Numbered from the stretch's first letter, positions 8,830-18,478 are shown. The stretch: DNA of 64,000 nt from Alicyclobacillus sp. SP_1 (GCF_024706985.1 NZ_JAMCCX010000009.1:29084-93083), one strand, 5' to 3'. Numbers and translations are program-made. Notes: generated from the sequence alone by a model not told the origin.

Positions 8830-10286
8830 ACATTCACTTTTTGCACATCAATGATGTGCATAGCTCCTTGGAAAACTATATGCGCCTGGGGCTCCGTCTG
8901 CGCCAACTGAGAGATAGACTGCGTCAGCAAGGGGAAGCCGTGTGGACGCTGGATGTAGGAGATTTGGTCGATCGCGCTCGACCCGAATCGGACATTACGC
9001 TGGGACGGATTAACGCTGCGCTGATGCAGTCACTACAGGTGGACGCCTGGGTTTTTGGGAACAATGAGGGGCTCAGTTTGCCGGTCGAGGTGTGGTCTAC
9101 CTTGGGTTCAATCTCCGGTGCGGCGATTTTGGGGACGAATCTGCGACGGCAGAGTGGACTGGCACTGGAAGGCATGGTCGACACGCAGTGCTTCTTCCAT
9201 GAAGGCGTGCGCATCGGTATGTTTGGGTTGACTCCTCCGTATGAATTGCCCTATCGACCACTCGGCGTGCGGCCCACTGAGCCGCGTGTCGTCGCGCGCG
9301 AGACGGTCGAGCGGCTCAGGGCGTGTGGCTGTGACCTCATCGTCTGTCTCTCTCATCTGGGTCTTCCGGAAGACCGAGAGCTGGCGCACGCGGTATCAGG
9401 AATTGATCTCATTCTGGGCGGACATACACATCATTGGCTAGAGTCTCCCGAATACGTAGGTTCAACGATGATCTGTCAGGCCGGATGGCGAGCAGGCGCA
9501 TTCGGTCACGTGACGTTGCGCGTGGAAACCCATCCGTTTCGCATCACACATCGCGAAGCGCATCTCGAGCGAGTGGATGTGCACGGGCCGCTCGACCCAG
9601 CCATGTGGGCGACTTATCGCGAGTGGATGGCGGAGATTGAGTTGTCTCTGGCGAGGCCCGTGTTGAATCTTCAAACACGGCTCGTCACCGACTTTCAAAC
9701 AGAAGAGAACTTTTCAAACTTGCTATCGGACGCATTATTGGATGCAAAGCCTGCACACATTGGGATGATGATGGCAGGGGCTTTGGTCGCCAGTATGTTG
9801 CCGGGACCTGTGGATATGCGGCAATTTCTCGCTGCCTGCTCCACACCGACAAAACCAGTGTCCATGGACTTGTCCGGATGGGAGATACGTGCGATCTTGG
9901 AGCGCGGGTTGGTGCCAGAGGTGCAGTTACACGTTGGGCGCGGATTTGGATTTCGAGGTGCTGTGGTGGGACGACTTGCGGTGTCAGGCGCGATGGTCGA
10001 TGTGGATGAAAGCGGCACGCGAGTCATCGACGTATGGATGAACGGTGACCGCATGCTGGATGACTTCGTGTACCGTGTGACGGCTTGCGAGTATCTGTAC
10101 TTGGCGCCCGTCTTTCCAGAGTTTAAAAATGGGCGAAATGTCGAATTTGGGCGATCGCTCGCTCGTGAAATTCTGATAGACTATGTACAGGATGAACAGA
10201 ACGTGGAGCGAGCAAAGGACAAGAGATATCGGGTAGTGACAGACCGCTCGTTCGGCTCTGAAGAGAATGGGGATGAAGGTTTGTGA
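8826..10286 (+). CDS. yunD: YunD-like 5'-nucleotidase / UDP-sugar hydrolase family phosphoesterase
   Basis: A 486-aa two-domain metallophosphoesterase. The N-terminal domain has the dimetal motifs: HINDVH (7-12), DVGDLVD, GNNE (in place of the usual GNHE), CLSHLG and LGGHTHH. The C-terminal 5'-nucleotidase domain (about 290-460) contains LLSDALLDAKPAHIGMM. No signal peptide is visible, so it should be cytosolic, like B. subtilis YunD. It hydrolyses nucleotides or related phosphoesters; the substrate is inferred. The GNNE variant replaces a catalytic His by Asn and is also typical of the YunD branch, as far as I recall. GTG start. Confidence 0.8.
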   Translation: MNIHFLHINDVHSSLENYMRLGLRLRQLRDRLRQQGEAVWTLDVGDLVDRARPESDITLGRINAALMQSLQVDAWVFGNNEGLSLPVEVWSTLGSISGAAILGTNLRRQSGLALEGMVDTQCFFHEGVRIGMFGLTPPYELPYRPLGVRPTEPRVVARETVERLRACGCDLIVCLSHLGLPEDRELAHAVSGIDLILGGHTHHWLESPEYVGSTMICQAGWRAGAFGHVTLRVETHPFRITHREAHLERVDVHGPLDPAMWATYREWMAEIELSLARPVLNLQTRLVTDFQTEENFSNLLSDALLDAKPAHIGMMMAGALVASMLPGPVDMRQFLAACSTPTKPVSMDLSGWEIRAILERGLVPEVQLHVGRGFGFRGAVVGRLAVSGAMVDVDESGTRVIDVWMNGDRMLDDFVYRVTACEYLYLAPVFPEFKNGRNVEFGRSLAREILIDYVQDEQNVERAKDKRYRVVTDRSFGSEENGDEGL

Positions 10287-10340
10287 GTGTGAGTCGCGAC
10301 ATACATCAACATAACTCACGTGGCGTCAGGGGGGAAGTGT

Positions 10341-11072
10341 ATGCGGCTACTCTCTCGTGCACAAACTAGAAGAATGTTGTTGAAGCTAGAAGAAGCGTAT
10401 CCGGATGCGCAGTGCGCGTTGAATTTTACGACTCCGTTCGAATTGCTCATAGCCACTATGCTGTCCGCTCAGTGCACGGACGTACGCGTCAATCAGGTGA
10501 CGGAGAGGCTGTTTCAAAAGTATCGCGAGCCCGAGGAGTTTGCGGAAGCAGACTTGGAACAACTTCAAGAAGAAATTCGAGAGGTGGGTTTGTTCCGAGC
10601 CAAAGCAGAAAATATTATCGCGGCATCTCAGATGATTTTGAAAGAATTCAGGGGTCTCGTGCCACGAACGCAAGATGAATTGGTTCGTCTTCCCGGCGTG
10701 GGCAGAAAGACGGCGAACGTGGTTGTCTCGAATGCGTTTGGCGTCCCGGCCTTGGCTGTGGACACACATGTACAGAGAGTTGCTAACCGCATCGGCATCG
10801 CCAACAGCATGAAGCCGGACATCACGGAGCGTCAGATTTGTCAGCGCGTGCCGCAAAAACTCTGGACTCAAACGCATCATTGGCTGATTCACCATGGTCG
10901 CCAAATCTGTTCGGCCCGAAGTCCGAAGTGTGATGTGTGCCCTGTTCAATCTTTCTGTCAATTCTATGCCAAATTGCAGCAAGACCCGAAATTGACGACG
11001 AAAGTCTTTGAATTGGATGAGCCTGTCAAAAAGGGTAAGCCCAAAAAGCGCGTGCGTGAAAATCTGCTGTAA
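10341..11072 (+). CDS. nth: Endonuclease III (DNA glycosylase/AP lyase)
   Basis: A 243-aa base-excision repair enzyme removing oxidised pyrimidines. The helix-hairpin-helix LPGVGRKTANVV holds the catalytic Lys123; AVDTHVQRVANR holds Asp141. The 4Fe-4S cluster ligands C190, C197, C200 and C206 follow the C-x6-C-x2-C-x5-C pattern. The ATG at 10341 is preferred over GTG 10320, because AGGGGGGAAG lies 6 nt before it. A short basic tail (KKGKPKKRVRENLL) extends past the usual ~210-aa end. Confidence 0.93.
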   Translation: MRLLSRAQTRRMLLKLEEAYPDAQCALNFTTPFELLIATMLSAQCTDVRVNQVTERLFQKYREPEEFAEADLEQLQEEIREVGLFRAKAENIIAASQMILKEFRGLVPRTQDELVRLPGVGRKTANVVVSNAFGVPALAVDTHVQRVANRIGIANSMKPDITERQICQRVPQKLWTQTHHWLIHHGRQICSARSPKCDVCPVQSFCQFYAKLQQDPKLTTKVFELDEPVKKGKPKKRVRENLL

Positions 11073-11209
11073 ATATCGCACCTCGCCGGTCTGGAGGCTA
11101 AGGTCTGGCCGCGCGCAAACGGCAACGTCGGCGATATGAAATGGCCATCCAATTAGGGCCGGCCTTCTAGAGTGATGGCATGGATCGGTATGTTGAAGGT
11201 GGGAAGCGT

Positions 11210-11809
11210 GTGTGGAAGAGAGCATTTGTCGTTCTTTTGACGCTCAATGTGTTGGTCGGCGTGTTGGCTTTGGCGTGGATTACGAGCTTTCCGACGGCCA
11301 CTTCGCCGCAGGTATCCGCGTTTCCTCAGAACTTGTCCACCCATTCTAATGAAGCGGTGATGCAAGTTGCGATTGGCGATGAGGCGATTAATTCATTTCT
11401 CAACTATGACCTACCTCGGCAACACGACTTGAAGCGAGTTCTTGCCTCGGCCCGCGTGTCGTTTGCAGAAGACTGGAATTGCCGTCTGGACATCAAACTG
11501 CTGGACCGGCAGGTTCCGTTCGTGATGACCTTTTCACCGGCCGTCCATCGTGGAAACCTCGATTTGCACTTGCTGCGCTCCTCGATGGGTGGGGTGCCGC
11601 TCCCCGACTTCATGCTCTTCCTAGTATTTCGCCACCTGCCGTGGCCAGGCTGGATTATTCTTAACAGCAAGCAGCATACCCTCGATGTGAACTTTACCAA
11701 TCGGCCACCCCGTCCTTACAGTATCCGCGTTTTATCGTACAGTGCCAAGACGAAGCAATTGACGCTTGCGGTAGGCATTGAACCTTCCGCGGTGCATACT
11801 CCGGCTTAA
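11210..11809 (+). CDS. YpmS-like (DUF2140) membrane-anchored protein
   Basis: About 199 aa. The N terminus MWKRAFVVLLTLNVLVGVLALAWI is a single membrane anchor; the rest should be extracytoplasmic. Segments such as INSFLNYDL, VPFVMTFSPAVHRGNLDLHL and LPDFMLFLVFRHLPWPGWIILN fit the DUF2140/YpmS pattern. The GTG at 11210 has AAGGTGGGA just upstream and fits the usual YpmS start; an ATG at 11180 in the same frame adds ten residues and is possible. Function unknown. Confidence 0.68.
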   Translation: MWKRAFVVLLTLNVLVGVLALAWITSFPTATSPQVSAFPQNLSTHSNEAVMQVAIGDEAINSFLNYDLPRQHDLKRVLASARVSFAEDWNCRLDIKLLDRQVPFVMTFSPAVHRGNLDLHLLRSSMGGVPLPDFMLFLVFRHLPWPGWIILNSKQHTLDVNFTNRPPRPYSIRVLSYSAKTKQLTLAVGIEPSAVHTPA

Positions 11810-11921
11810 ATGAGCGCACCGAACCGACACAGTATCGCATAATCGAGCGGGGAACGATGCAGGATAGGACTGCACAAGTCGGCATGGGCTGGCGAAGCAT
11901 GGTGCACCTGGGGGTGTTTTT

Positions 11922-13778
11922 GTGCAGCTGCAACTATCCAAGTGGTTTCAGAAGCTCTTGATTGTCAACGACAGCGTAGTGGACGACCAATTCACTTTGA
12001 CCGATGGAGAATCCTCGAACGAAGATGGGAGCGCATCGAGTTCGCAAGATGAGGTTAGGAGCGGAGTGGCGGCAGCTAGTCGACTGACCTCTGGAGGCGG
12101 TTCCATTCGTCCCAAGTCGTTGCGCGATTTTTTGAAACAAGGGCGGCAGGAATACGATGTGAGTGCAAAACAGCACGTACCAGGTCAGCCACACGGCATT
12201 CCAGTCGATTTAGACGAGACCAAACTTTTGCTGCAAAAAACATTTCACCTAGACATCAACAAGGATGTCGTGGTCCGTGATTTTATCATTGGCACAGAAC
12301 ATCCGTGGCGAGCCATGGCGGTGTTCGTGGACGGCATGGCCGACAAGACCACCATCAATACGCATGTTTTGCAACCACTGATGATTTTGACGCACATACC
12401 AGGAGACGAACCGCGGCGACACATGGAAACCATCGCAGAGCAACTGTTACCTGGCAATCAGGTGACGTTGATGCAGCAGTGGGGGGATGTGGTGCCGGCG
12501 ATTTTAGCGGGATCGACCGCGGTCTTTGTGGATCATTGTGACGCAGCGATACTCGTTGAGACGAAAGGCTGGGAGCATCGGACCGTGGGCCCCGTGCAAA
12601 CGGAGAATGTGGTTCGCGGACCGCACAACGGATTCACGGAAAGTTTTCGCGCCAACACGGCGCTGGTCCGCTCCTTGCTGAGAACGCCACATCTCGTCAC
12701 GGACATCATCGAAGTGGGCACGTTGGCGCCGACTGACGTAGCGATCATGTGGATTGAGGGGCTTACGAACAAGAGCCTTGTGGAGGAGACGAAGCGGCGC
12801 ATTCAGGCGATTGAAGTGGATTATCTGCCAGACAGCGGGTTGCTGGAACAGTTTCTCGACGACAAGCCGAGCATGATGATTCCACAAGTGTTTTCGACGG
12901 AGCGCCCGGACCGCATTGCCTCCCTGCTGTCGGAAGGGCACGTGGCGATTTTTGTCGGCAACAGCACGTTTGTGTTGGCGGTTCCCGTCGTCTTTTGGAC
13001 GCTCGTTCATACTGCCGAAGATGCCTACTTGCGGTTCCCGTTTGGTTCTTTTCTGCGCGTATTGCGCTGGATTGCACTCGTGGTGGCGTTGCTCTTGCCA
13101 GCGATGTATGTGGCTATCACCAACTATCACCCGGAGATGATTCCGACCGATTTGATGCTGGCAATTGCGGGTAGTCGCGAGCAGGTGCCATTTCCAGTCG
13201 TCGTCGAAATTCTCTTGATGGAGTTCGCGATTGAGCTGATTCGAGAGGCTGGTATTCGCATCCCATCCATCATTGGTCCGACCATCGGCATTGTCGGAGC
13301 TTTGATTATCGGTCAAGCTGCGGTACAGGCGGGAATTGTGTCGCCCTTGTTGGTCATCGTAGTGGCTACGACGGCGTTGGCGAGTTTCACCATTCCTAAT
13401 TATCACCTCAATTTGGCCGTGCGTGTCTCGCGCTTCTTCTTTCTGATTGCGGCTGCTTTTTTAGGGTTTTACGGCATCGCGATTTTGGCTGTTGTCTACC
13501 TTGTCCGACTCTCCGTGCAAAAGTCGTTTGGTGTGCCGCTGTTGGCTCCAGTCACCCCAAGCATGCAGAGTTCGCCAGACGTCCTCATGCGCGGCTACGT
13601 ATTTCAAATGAATCAGCGGCCAGAATATCTACAGACGCAAAAGAAGTGGCGGCAAAGCCCAGTGACGCGTCCGTGGAGTAAAGACACGAGGCCAGTCCCA
13701 CAGAGCGACCAAGAAGAAACCGGCGGGAGCACTGTCCACGCCGATTCGTCGCGCGGCGAAAGAAGGGATAGACCATGA
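11922..13778 (+). CDS. GerA-family spore germinant receptor, A subunit
   Basis: A 618-aa inner-membrane receptor subunit. The N-terminal ~380 residues form the soluble domain (DVVVRDFIIG, FVDGMADKTTIN, EGLTNKSLVEETKRRI), followed by FVLAVPVVFWTLVHTAEDAYLRFPFGSFLR and four to five membrane helices with EILLMEFAIELIREAGIRIPSIIG, a GerA signature. The N-terminal extension (residues 25-75) is Ser/Gly-rich, and the C-terminal tail is polar. GTG start after TGGGGGTG. It overlaps the B gene by 4 bp (ATGA). It acts with B and C subunits to sense germinants in dormant spores. Confidence 0.9.
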   Translation: MQLQLSKWFQKLLIVNDSVVDDQFTLTDGESSNEDGSASSSQDEVRSGVAAASRLTSGGGSIRPKSLRDFLKQGRQEYDVSAKQHVPGQPHGIPVDLDETKLLLQKTFHLDINKDVVVRDFIIGTEHPWRAMAVFVDGMADKTTINTHVLQPLMILTHIPGDEPRRHMETIAEQLLPGNQVTLMQQWGDVVPAILAGSTAVFVDHCDAAILVETKGWEHRTVGPVQTENVVRGPHNGFTESFRANTALVRSLLRTPHLVTDIIEVGTLAPTDVAIMWIEGLTNKSLVEETKRRIQAIEVDYLPDSGLLEQFLDDKPSMMIPQVFSTERPDRIASLLSEGHVAIFVGNSTFVLAVPVVFWTLVHTAEDAYLRFPFGSFLRVLRWIALVVALLLPAMYVAITNYHPEMIPTDLMLAIAGSREQVPFPVVVEILLMEFAIELIREAGIRIPSIIGPTIGIVGALIIGQAAVQAGIVSPLLVIVVATTALASFTIPNYHLNLAVRVSRFFFLIAAAFLGFYGIAILAVVYLVRLSVQKSFGVPLLAPVTPSMQSSPDVLMRGYVFQMNQRPEYLQTQKKWRQSPVTRPWSKDTRPVPQSDQEETGGSTVHADSSRGERRDRP

Positions 13779-14926
13779 AAACGACCACAAAGTTAGCGTC
13801 GAAAGAGCTGATTGCAATGCTCACCATCTTTGTCGCCTCGAATGCTTTTTTGATGTACCCGCGCTATGCCAGCCAGTCTGCTTTGGAAGCCGCCTGGATG
13901 GAACCGCTGGCGGCGGGACTCATGACGCTGCTTCTCTTCCTAGTCATGGAAGCGTTACTGTCCAAATTCTTTCCTGGCATGGACTTGGTGCAGGTGAGTC
14001 AAGAGACTTTCGGCAAATTTATCACGCTACTGTTGACCCTTATCGTGGTAGCCTACTTTGTCTTTTCGACCGCGAGCGTGGTGCGCCAATTTACCGAAAA
14101 TGTGTTGATCACGGTCTTGCCGTCTACTCCCATACTCTTCGTTGGGGCAGTCTTCATGGCTGCCGTGGCCTACATTGCGTTTACTGGTCTTGAAGGGATC
14201 TGTCGTACCGCTTACTTTGTCCAACCAATACTTATCATCGGCATTCTTGGCTTGTGCCTCATGACGGCCAATTGGTGGCATCCGCTCTATCTATTTCCGA
14301 TTTGGGGATCCGGCATTGTCCGCGTCGCTTCAGGCTCCTTTGCCTACTCATCCATCTTTGTGAATGTACTGTTGTTGTGCATCATTTTCCCACACGCGCA
14401 TCATCCGCGGGACTTTCGGGCCATTGGCGTGGTCAGCATTGTCGTGTCGACCGTGTTGCTGTCGGCCTTTCTTGTCTGTTATCACATGGTGTTTCCAGCG
14501 CATGCGGCGGGGAAGTCCTCGTTTGCTCTGTATGAGCTGGCGCGCATGGTGTATTTGGGACGGTTCATTCAACGACTGGAAAGCGTATTTGTCTTTCTCT
14601 GGGTGACTGCCGCCATTGTCAAAATGAGCGTGACGTTGTGGGGCGCTGGTTATCTTCTCGGTCGGGCCATAGGATGGCAGACGTTTCGCCCTGCCATTCC
14701 TTCCTTGGCGCTTCTCTGCTTTGCCATATCTCTCTGGAAGGCAGACCTCTTGCAAGTCATGGCTTTAGACCAAAAATATTTGATGCAGTGGGGATGGACG
14801 GTTGCTTTTGTTCTTCCAATTTTTATTGTGCTGGCGGGCATTGTCCGGCATTACGCCCGCAGAGGTCGAATGGGGGGTCCGCATCGGCGGATGACATCTC
14901 GCCGAGGAGGACCGCAGCATGTTTAA
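13775..14926 (+). CDS. GerB-family germinant receptor permease subunit
   Basis: A 383-aa protein with about ten membrane helices, a member of the APC-type spore germination permease family. LASKELIAMLTIFVASNAFLMYPRYAS and WHPLYLFPIWGSGI match GerAB-like proteins. In related receptors this subunit binds amino-acid germinants. It overlaps the A-subunit gene by ATGA at 13775 and, with its last 8 bp, the start of the next small gene. No GerC lipoprotein follows. Confidence 0.88.
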   Translation: MKTTTKLASKELIAMLTIFVASNAFLMYPRYASQSALEAAWMEPLAAGLMTLLLFLVMEALLSKFFPGMDLVQVSQETFGKFITLLLTLIVVAYFVFSTASVVRQFTENVLITVLPSTPILFVGAVFMAAVAYIAFTGLEGICRTAYFVQPILIIGILGLCLMTANWWHPLYLFPIWGSGIVRVASGSFAYSSIFVNVLLLCIIFPHAHHPRDFRAIGVVSIVVSTVLLSAFLVCYHMVFPAHAAGKSSFALYELARMVYLGRFIQRLESVFVFLWVTAAIVKMSVTLWGAGYLLGRAIGWQTFRPAIPSLALLCFAISLWKADLLQVMALDQKYLMQWGWTVAFVLPIFIVLAGIVRHYARRGRMGGPHRRMTSRRGGPQHV

Positions 14927-15092
14927 GTTTTTACTTGCTATGTTAATTCCGCTCGGCATCTTCATCTACACGTGGTCGTTTGGTCATTGGATGCAGATAA
15001 AGCGGAAATGGATGGGTGCTTTTTTTGCATATGCCTTGGCGCTTTGCTCTGCGTCGACAACCGGAATTATCTTTTGGCGAATGTTTGTATGA
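14919..15092 (+). CDS. 57-aa two-helix membrane protein, germinant-receptor D-subunit-like
   Basis: A short gene with ATG 14919 placed 8 nt after GAGGAGG (14904-14910) and overlapping the end of the permease gene. It encodes MFKFLLAMLIPLGIFIYTWS, a short basic loop (QIKRKW), a second hydrophobic helix (GAFFAYALALCSASTTGIIF) and a four-residue end. Small two-helix 'D subunits' of this size occur in some Bacillus germinant receptor operons and modulate germination. The assignment rests on position, size and topology, not on sequence similarity that I can verify. Confidence 0.65.
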   Translation: MFKFLLAMLIPLGIFIYTWSFGHWMQIKRKWMGAFFAYALALCSASTTGIIFWRMFV

Positions 15093-15143
15093 CCCATGAA
15101 ATGAGCCGCTGACTCGCTATAATGAAGGCGAGGAGGGTGTCTC

Positions 15144-15623
15144 GTGGAACGTCCGCAGGAGCATCAATATTCAAGCATGGGGGAACACACGCAAAAAACG
15201 GTCGAAATCTATACGGATGGGGCCTGCTCGGGCAATCCAGGTCCGGGCGGGTGGGCAGCCATTCTGCTTTACGCAGGTCGAGCACGTGAATTGTCCGGTG
15301 GCGAGCGCCACACCACGAATCAACGCATGGAGATTCAGGCGGTCGCTGAAGGTCTGCGAGCACTCAAAGAGCCCTGTTCTGTGGTTGTCTACAGTGACTC
15401 TGCATACGTCATCAATTGTTTCAAACAGCGCTGGTACCTTAATTGGCAGAAGAACGGATGGCGCAACAGTAAGGGCGACCCAGTGCAGAATCGAGACTTG
15501 TGGGAGATGTTGTTGGAGCAGACGAAGCGCCATCGCGTGCGGTTTGAAAAAGTTCGTGGGCATGCCGGGGTTGATTACAACGAACGCTGCGATGTGCTGG
15601 CAAGGAGTGCTGTTCCCAGATGA
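15144..15623 (+). CDS. rnhA: Ribonuclease HI
   Basis: A 159-aa enzyme that cuts RNA in RNA-DNA hybrids. All four carboxylates are visible: D25 (YTDGACSGNPGPGG), E63 (MEIQA), D85 (YSDSAY) and D150 (NERCD), together with H140 in VRGHAG. The basic-protrusion region (WYLNWQKNGWRNSKGDPVQN) is of the bacterial HI type. GTG start with GAGGAGGG upstream; the first ~17 residues precede the usual start. It overlaps queG by 4 bp. Confidence 0.93.
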   Translation: MERPQEHQYSSMGEHTQKTVEIYTDGACSGNPGPGGWAAILLYAGRARELSGGERHTTNQRMEIQAVAEGLRALKEPCSVVVYSDSAYVINCFKQRWYLNWQKNGWRNSKGDPVQNRDLWEMLLEQTKRHRVRFEKVRGHAGVDYNERCDVLARSAVPR

Positions 15624-16765
15624 CTGCTTTGACAGCAGTGGACGTGCGCCGAATTGGGGTGGAGTTGGGCTTTGATGCCGTTGGAGTGACAGATGCCGCG
15701 CCTTTTCCCGAATTGGTAGAGCAGCTGCATGACTATGAGCGGCGCGGATTGACTGGTTTTGAGGAACGGGATGTGCAACGGCGCGTTCATCCAACGCAGT
15801 CCTTCCCAGACGCACAAGCGATTGTGGCCGTGGCAATGGCTTACCAAACGGCGTCCGGCCAAGCGATTGCCAAGTCGCACCCGACGGGCAGGCAGCACGG
15901 TCAAATGTCGGTGTACGTATATGGACAAGATTACCATCGAGTCATGAAAGAGCGGTTGGCCACACTTCATGAGCGTTTAATGGAGTTTTGCGGCTATGTT
16001 TTTCCAGCGCATATCGCGGTCGATACCTCGCCTTTAGTAGACCGGAGAGTAGCAGAACGCGCTGGTATCGGATGGGTCGGGAAAAATTGCATGTTTTTCG
16101 TTCCTGGTTATGGAAGCTATGTTTTCCTCGGGTCATTGGTTCTCGGAACGCCAGTTGACATTGAGAAACAAGATGCCAAAGTCAAGCACGAAGCGAGCGC
16201 ATGTCACCAGTGCACACTTTGTTTGGCGGCGTGTCCGACTGGCGCATTGCTGGCACCGGGAGTGATTGACGCCACCCGGTGTCTCTCCTACATCACGCAG
16301 ATGAAAGGTGTGGTTCCTCGAGAGTTTCGCCGGCGCTTAGGTCGCCGCGTTTTCGGTTGTGACACCTGCCAATGGGCTTGCCCGGAAAATCGAGGGGTGT
16401 TCGCTTCCAAGCACCATGAGTTCGATCCGTCCGAAGAATTGGCCCACCCGGACTTAATCGCATTGCTCCGCATGACGAATCGTTCCTTTATGCGCCGCTA
16501 TGGGACATCGGCTGCCGCGTGGCGAGGGCTCAGAACTGTGCAGCGCAATGCACTCATCGCACTTGGCAATGCAGAGGCCGTCGAGGCGCTGCCGGAGATG
16601 ATTCCATTTTTAACGCATCCACGCCGAGAACTGCGAGCCACGACAGCTTGGGCGCTTGGCCAATTCGATGCATCTGAGGCCAGGCAAACCCTGGCCTCAA
16701 GACTTCATGAGGAGACAGATGAGATGGTGCTTGAGGAAATTCAAGCAGCACTCGCCACGCCTTGA
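15620..16765 (+). CDS. queG: Epoxyqueuosine reductase
   Basis: A 381-aa cobalamin-dependent enzyme performing the last step of queuosine synthesis in tRNA. Features: GFDAVGVTDAAPFPEL at the N terminus, SVYVYGQDYHRVMKERL, WVGKNCMF, and two 4Fe-4S motifs (CHQCTLCLAACPTGAL and CDTCQWACPEN). The C-terminal ~70 residues form HEAT-like repeats (ALGNAEAVEALPEMIPFL). It is coupled to rnhA by an ATGA overlap. Confidence 0.93.
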   Translation: MTALTAVDVRRIGVELGFDAVGVTDAAPFPELVEQLHDYERRGLTGFEERDVQRRVHPTQSFPDAQAIVAVAMAYQTASGQAIAKSHPTGRQHGQMSVYVYGQDYHRVMKERLATLHERLMEFCGYVFPAHIAVDTSPLVDRRVAERAGIGWVGKNCMFFVPGYGSYVFLGSLVLGTPVDIEKQDAKVKHEASACHQCTLCLAACPTGALLAPGVIDATRCLSYITQMKGVVPREFRRRLGRRVFGCDTCQWACPENRGVFASKHHEFDPSEELAHPDLIALLRMTNRSFMRRYGTSAAAWRGLRTVQRNALIALGNAEAVEALPEMIPFLTHPRRELRATTAWALGQFDASEARQTLASRLHEETDEMVLEEIQAALATP

Positions 16766-16775
16766 CTGGGGAGCG

Positions 16776-18287
16776 TCAACTCGTCCCCAGAGAGGCAATC
16801 TGGGTGTCGAGCGAGTCAAGAAATTGTTGCCTTCGTTCAGCGTGCGCGCCGTAGCTGTGAAGTGCGTCCATCCATGGCCGTGCCGGGCCGTGCTGGCTTG
16901 CCTCCTGCAGGAGGCGCCAGGCGTGGTGCGGGAAGCGAAGCAGCGCAGCCGTGGTCCGATATTCTCCAGAGGAAATCGGGTGCACGTTGTTGTAGTTTAA
17001 AAAGCCTACATAGGCAAAGTCGGTCGTCCAAAAAGTGGTCTGGAGACTTCGGCGGAGCAGATGAGCGAGATCGACCGCACGCGGAGCAAAAGCTGCCATG
17101 TCGTAGTCGATGATACACATTTCCGGGCCATTTGGGACAAAGATGAAATTGGACGGAATGACGTCAAGATGACATAGTCCCGCGCGAGCCGTCTCGCGCT
17201 CGAGATATTCTTCACACGCACTGGACGCCAATGTTTCCGTCGCTTGACTCGCATCTTCCTCGAGGCGACTTCGATGTTCTTTAAGCCAGCTGTTCAGTTC
17301 CGAGTGCGGATATTCCCGAGCAATTCGCTCCATTGACCGGTTCAGAGCCGCGTGACGGCGCTTCATCATGGTCGCCAAATTCGCCGGAGTAGTGCGCAGT
17401 CGTTCTTTGTGCGGAAAGGCTCGGGTCTGCTCGTGGAGTTCCGCCAATGCATAAGCGATTTGACCAACCTGTGTCGAAGACGCGAAGTTCGCCGTTGCTC
17501 CATCCAGCCAACGCAAGGCGTAGTAGGTTCGGGAGTCGATGGTCACGTAGGAAGCGCCGCTCGACGTTCGAATCATCGGAGCAAACTGGCGAAAACCCTG
17601 TTGCTCGGCAAACTCTAACACCTCGTGAATGAGCCTTAAGCGCGAGGGATGGACATGCGCGAGTTTGACTGCAAAAATTCCTTCGCCCGTCTCCACCCGG
17701 GTCACTCCCCGCAAATTCATAGTGGACCGCACGTCCCAACCGTATTCTTGGAGCACCGCAGGGGGCACTTCACGTGGCGCAAGTTTGGCCATTCCGTAGC
17801 CATCGCCGTCTCGAAGCGGGCCTACTGTTTGTGTTTTGTCCAATGGGTTTGGTCCATTCGACCCCCTGGCTCCAGAATTGGCTGCCTTCAAATTCCCTTT
17901 TACGCCTTTCGAGGCTGAAGAATTGTTGAGTGGTTTTCGGGTGGTGGCAAATGCCGCCTCTGTAGCCGCGGGATATGACGTTTTCCCGGCAGGCCCAGAA
18001 GTTGAACCTTTGCCCACGTTCGAAGTCGTGCCGGATGGACGAGCCAGTGGCTTATGTTCGGCGACTGGAGCTGTAGTTTGGTCCGCCTCGTACTTTGTTT
18101 TACTCGCGGATTTAGGAATCACCGGGGCAGACTTGGCCGAAGGAGCAGACTCGTCCTGGCGGTCGTCACCCCCTCCGTTTGCTGCCTCCTGCTGCGCTAC
18201 TTGCATGAAATAGGGAGGTTTCATCAACTCTTCGAGAATCGCACCCATCCAAGGCGTGCGTAAAGACCGGCGTTTCACCCCTATCAC
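16776..18287 (-). CDS. CotS/YsxE-like spore-coat kinase homologue with long low-complexity N terminus
   Basis: 503 aa. The C-terminal ~330 residues form an aminoglycoside-phosphotransferase-like kinase fold with LCHLDVIPSNFIF (HxD...N catalytic loop) and IIDYDMAAFAPRAVDLAHLLRR (metal-binding Asp), as in the CotS/YutH/YsxE coat family. Residues ~30-165 are a Ser/Thr/Ala/Gly/Lys-rich disordered segment not expected in CotS. GTG start at 18287; a second GTG three codons in is also possible. It is convergent with queG, with only 10 bp between. A role in spore coat assembly is inferred from the family. Confidence 0.7.
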   Translation of the reverse strand: MIGVKRRSLRTPWMGAILEELMKPPYFMQVAQQEAANGGGDDRQDESAPSAKSAPVIPKSASKTKYEADQTTAPVAEHKPLARPSGTTSNVGKGSTSGPAGKTSYPAATEAAFATTRKPLNNSSASKGVKGNLKAANSGARGSNGPNPLDKTQTVGPLRDGDGYGMAKLAPREVPPAVLQEYGWDVRSTMNLRGVTRVETGEGIFAVKLAHVHPSRLRLIHEVLEFAEQQGFRQFAPMIRTSSGASYVTIDSRTYYALRWLDGATANFASSTQVGQIAYALAELHEQTRAFPHKERLRTTPANLATMMKRRHAALNRSMERIAREYPHSELNSWLKEHRSRLEEDASQATETLASSACEEYLERETARAGLCHLDVIPSNFIFVPNGPEMCIIDYDMAAFAPRAVDLAHLLRRSLQTTFWTTDFAYVGFLNYNNVHPISSGEYRTTAALLRFPHHAWRLLQEASQHGPARPWMDALHSYGAHAERRQQFLDSLDTQIASLGTS

Positions 18288-18478
18288 CTACTTCCGTTCT
18301 GACGGTTCCACGCCTAGCCTATGCAGATCATTCGGTGGTTGTCATGAAAATTGAGGAAAGTCAATCCTTCAAAAGTATTAGAAAAATTCTCGACTTTTCG
18401 GTAATGTTGTCCGCTAAATCTTCTAGATACACTGGATGTGGAAAGAATGCGACTTATCTCAGAAGGGAGATTCTTTGA

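Noticed and set aside
12504..13406. A 300-codon minus-strand frame inside the GerA-type gene
   Set aside because: Its composition (rich in Arg, Gln, His, Asn) is typical of an antisense shadow, and the plus strand has clear family motifs.
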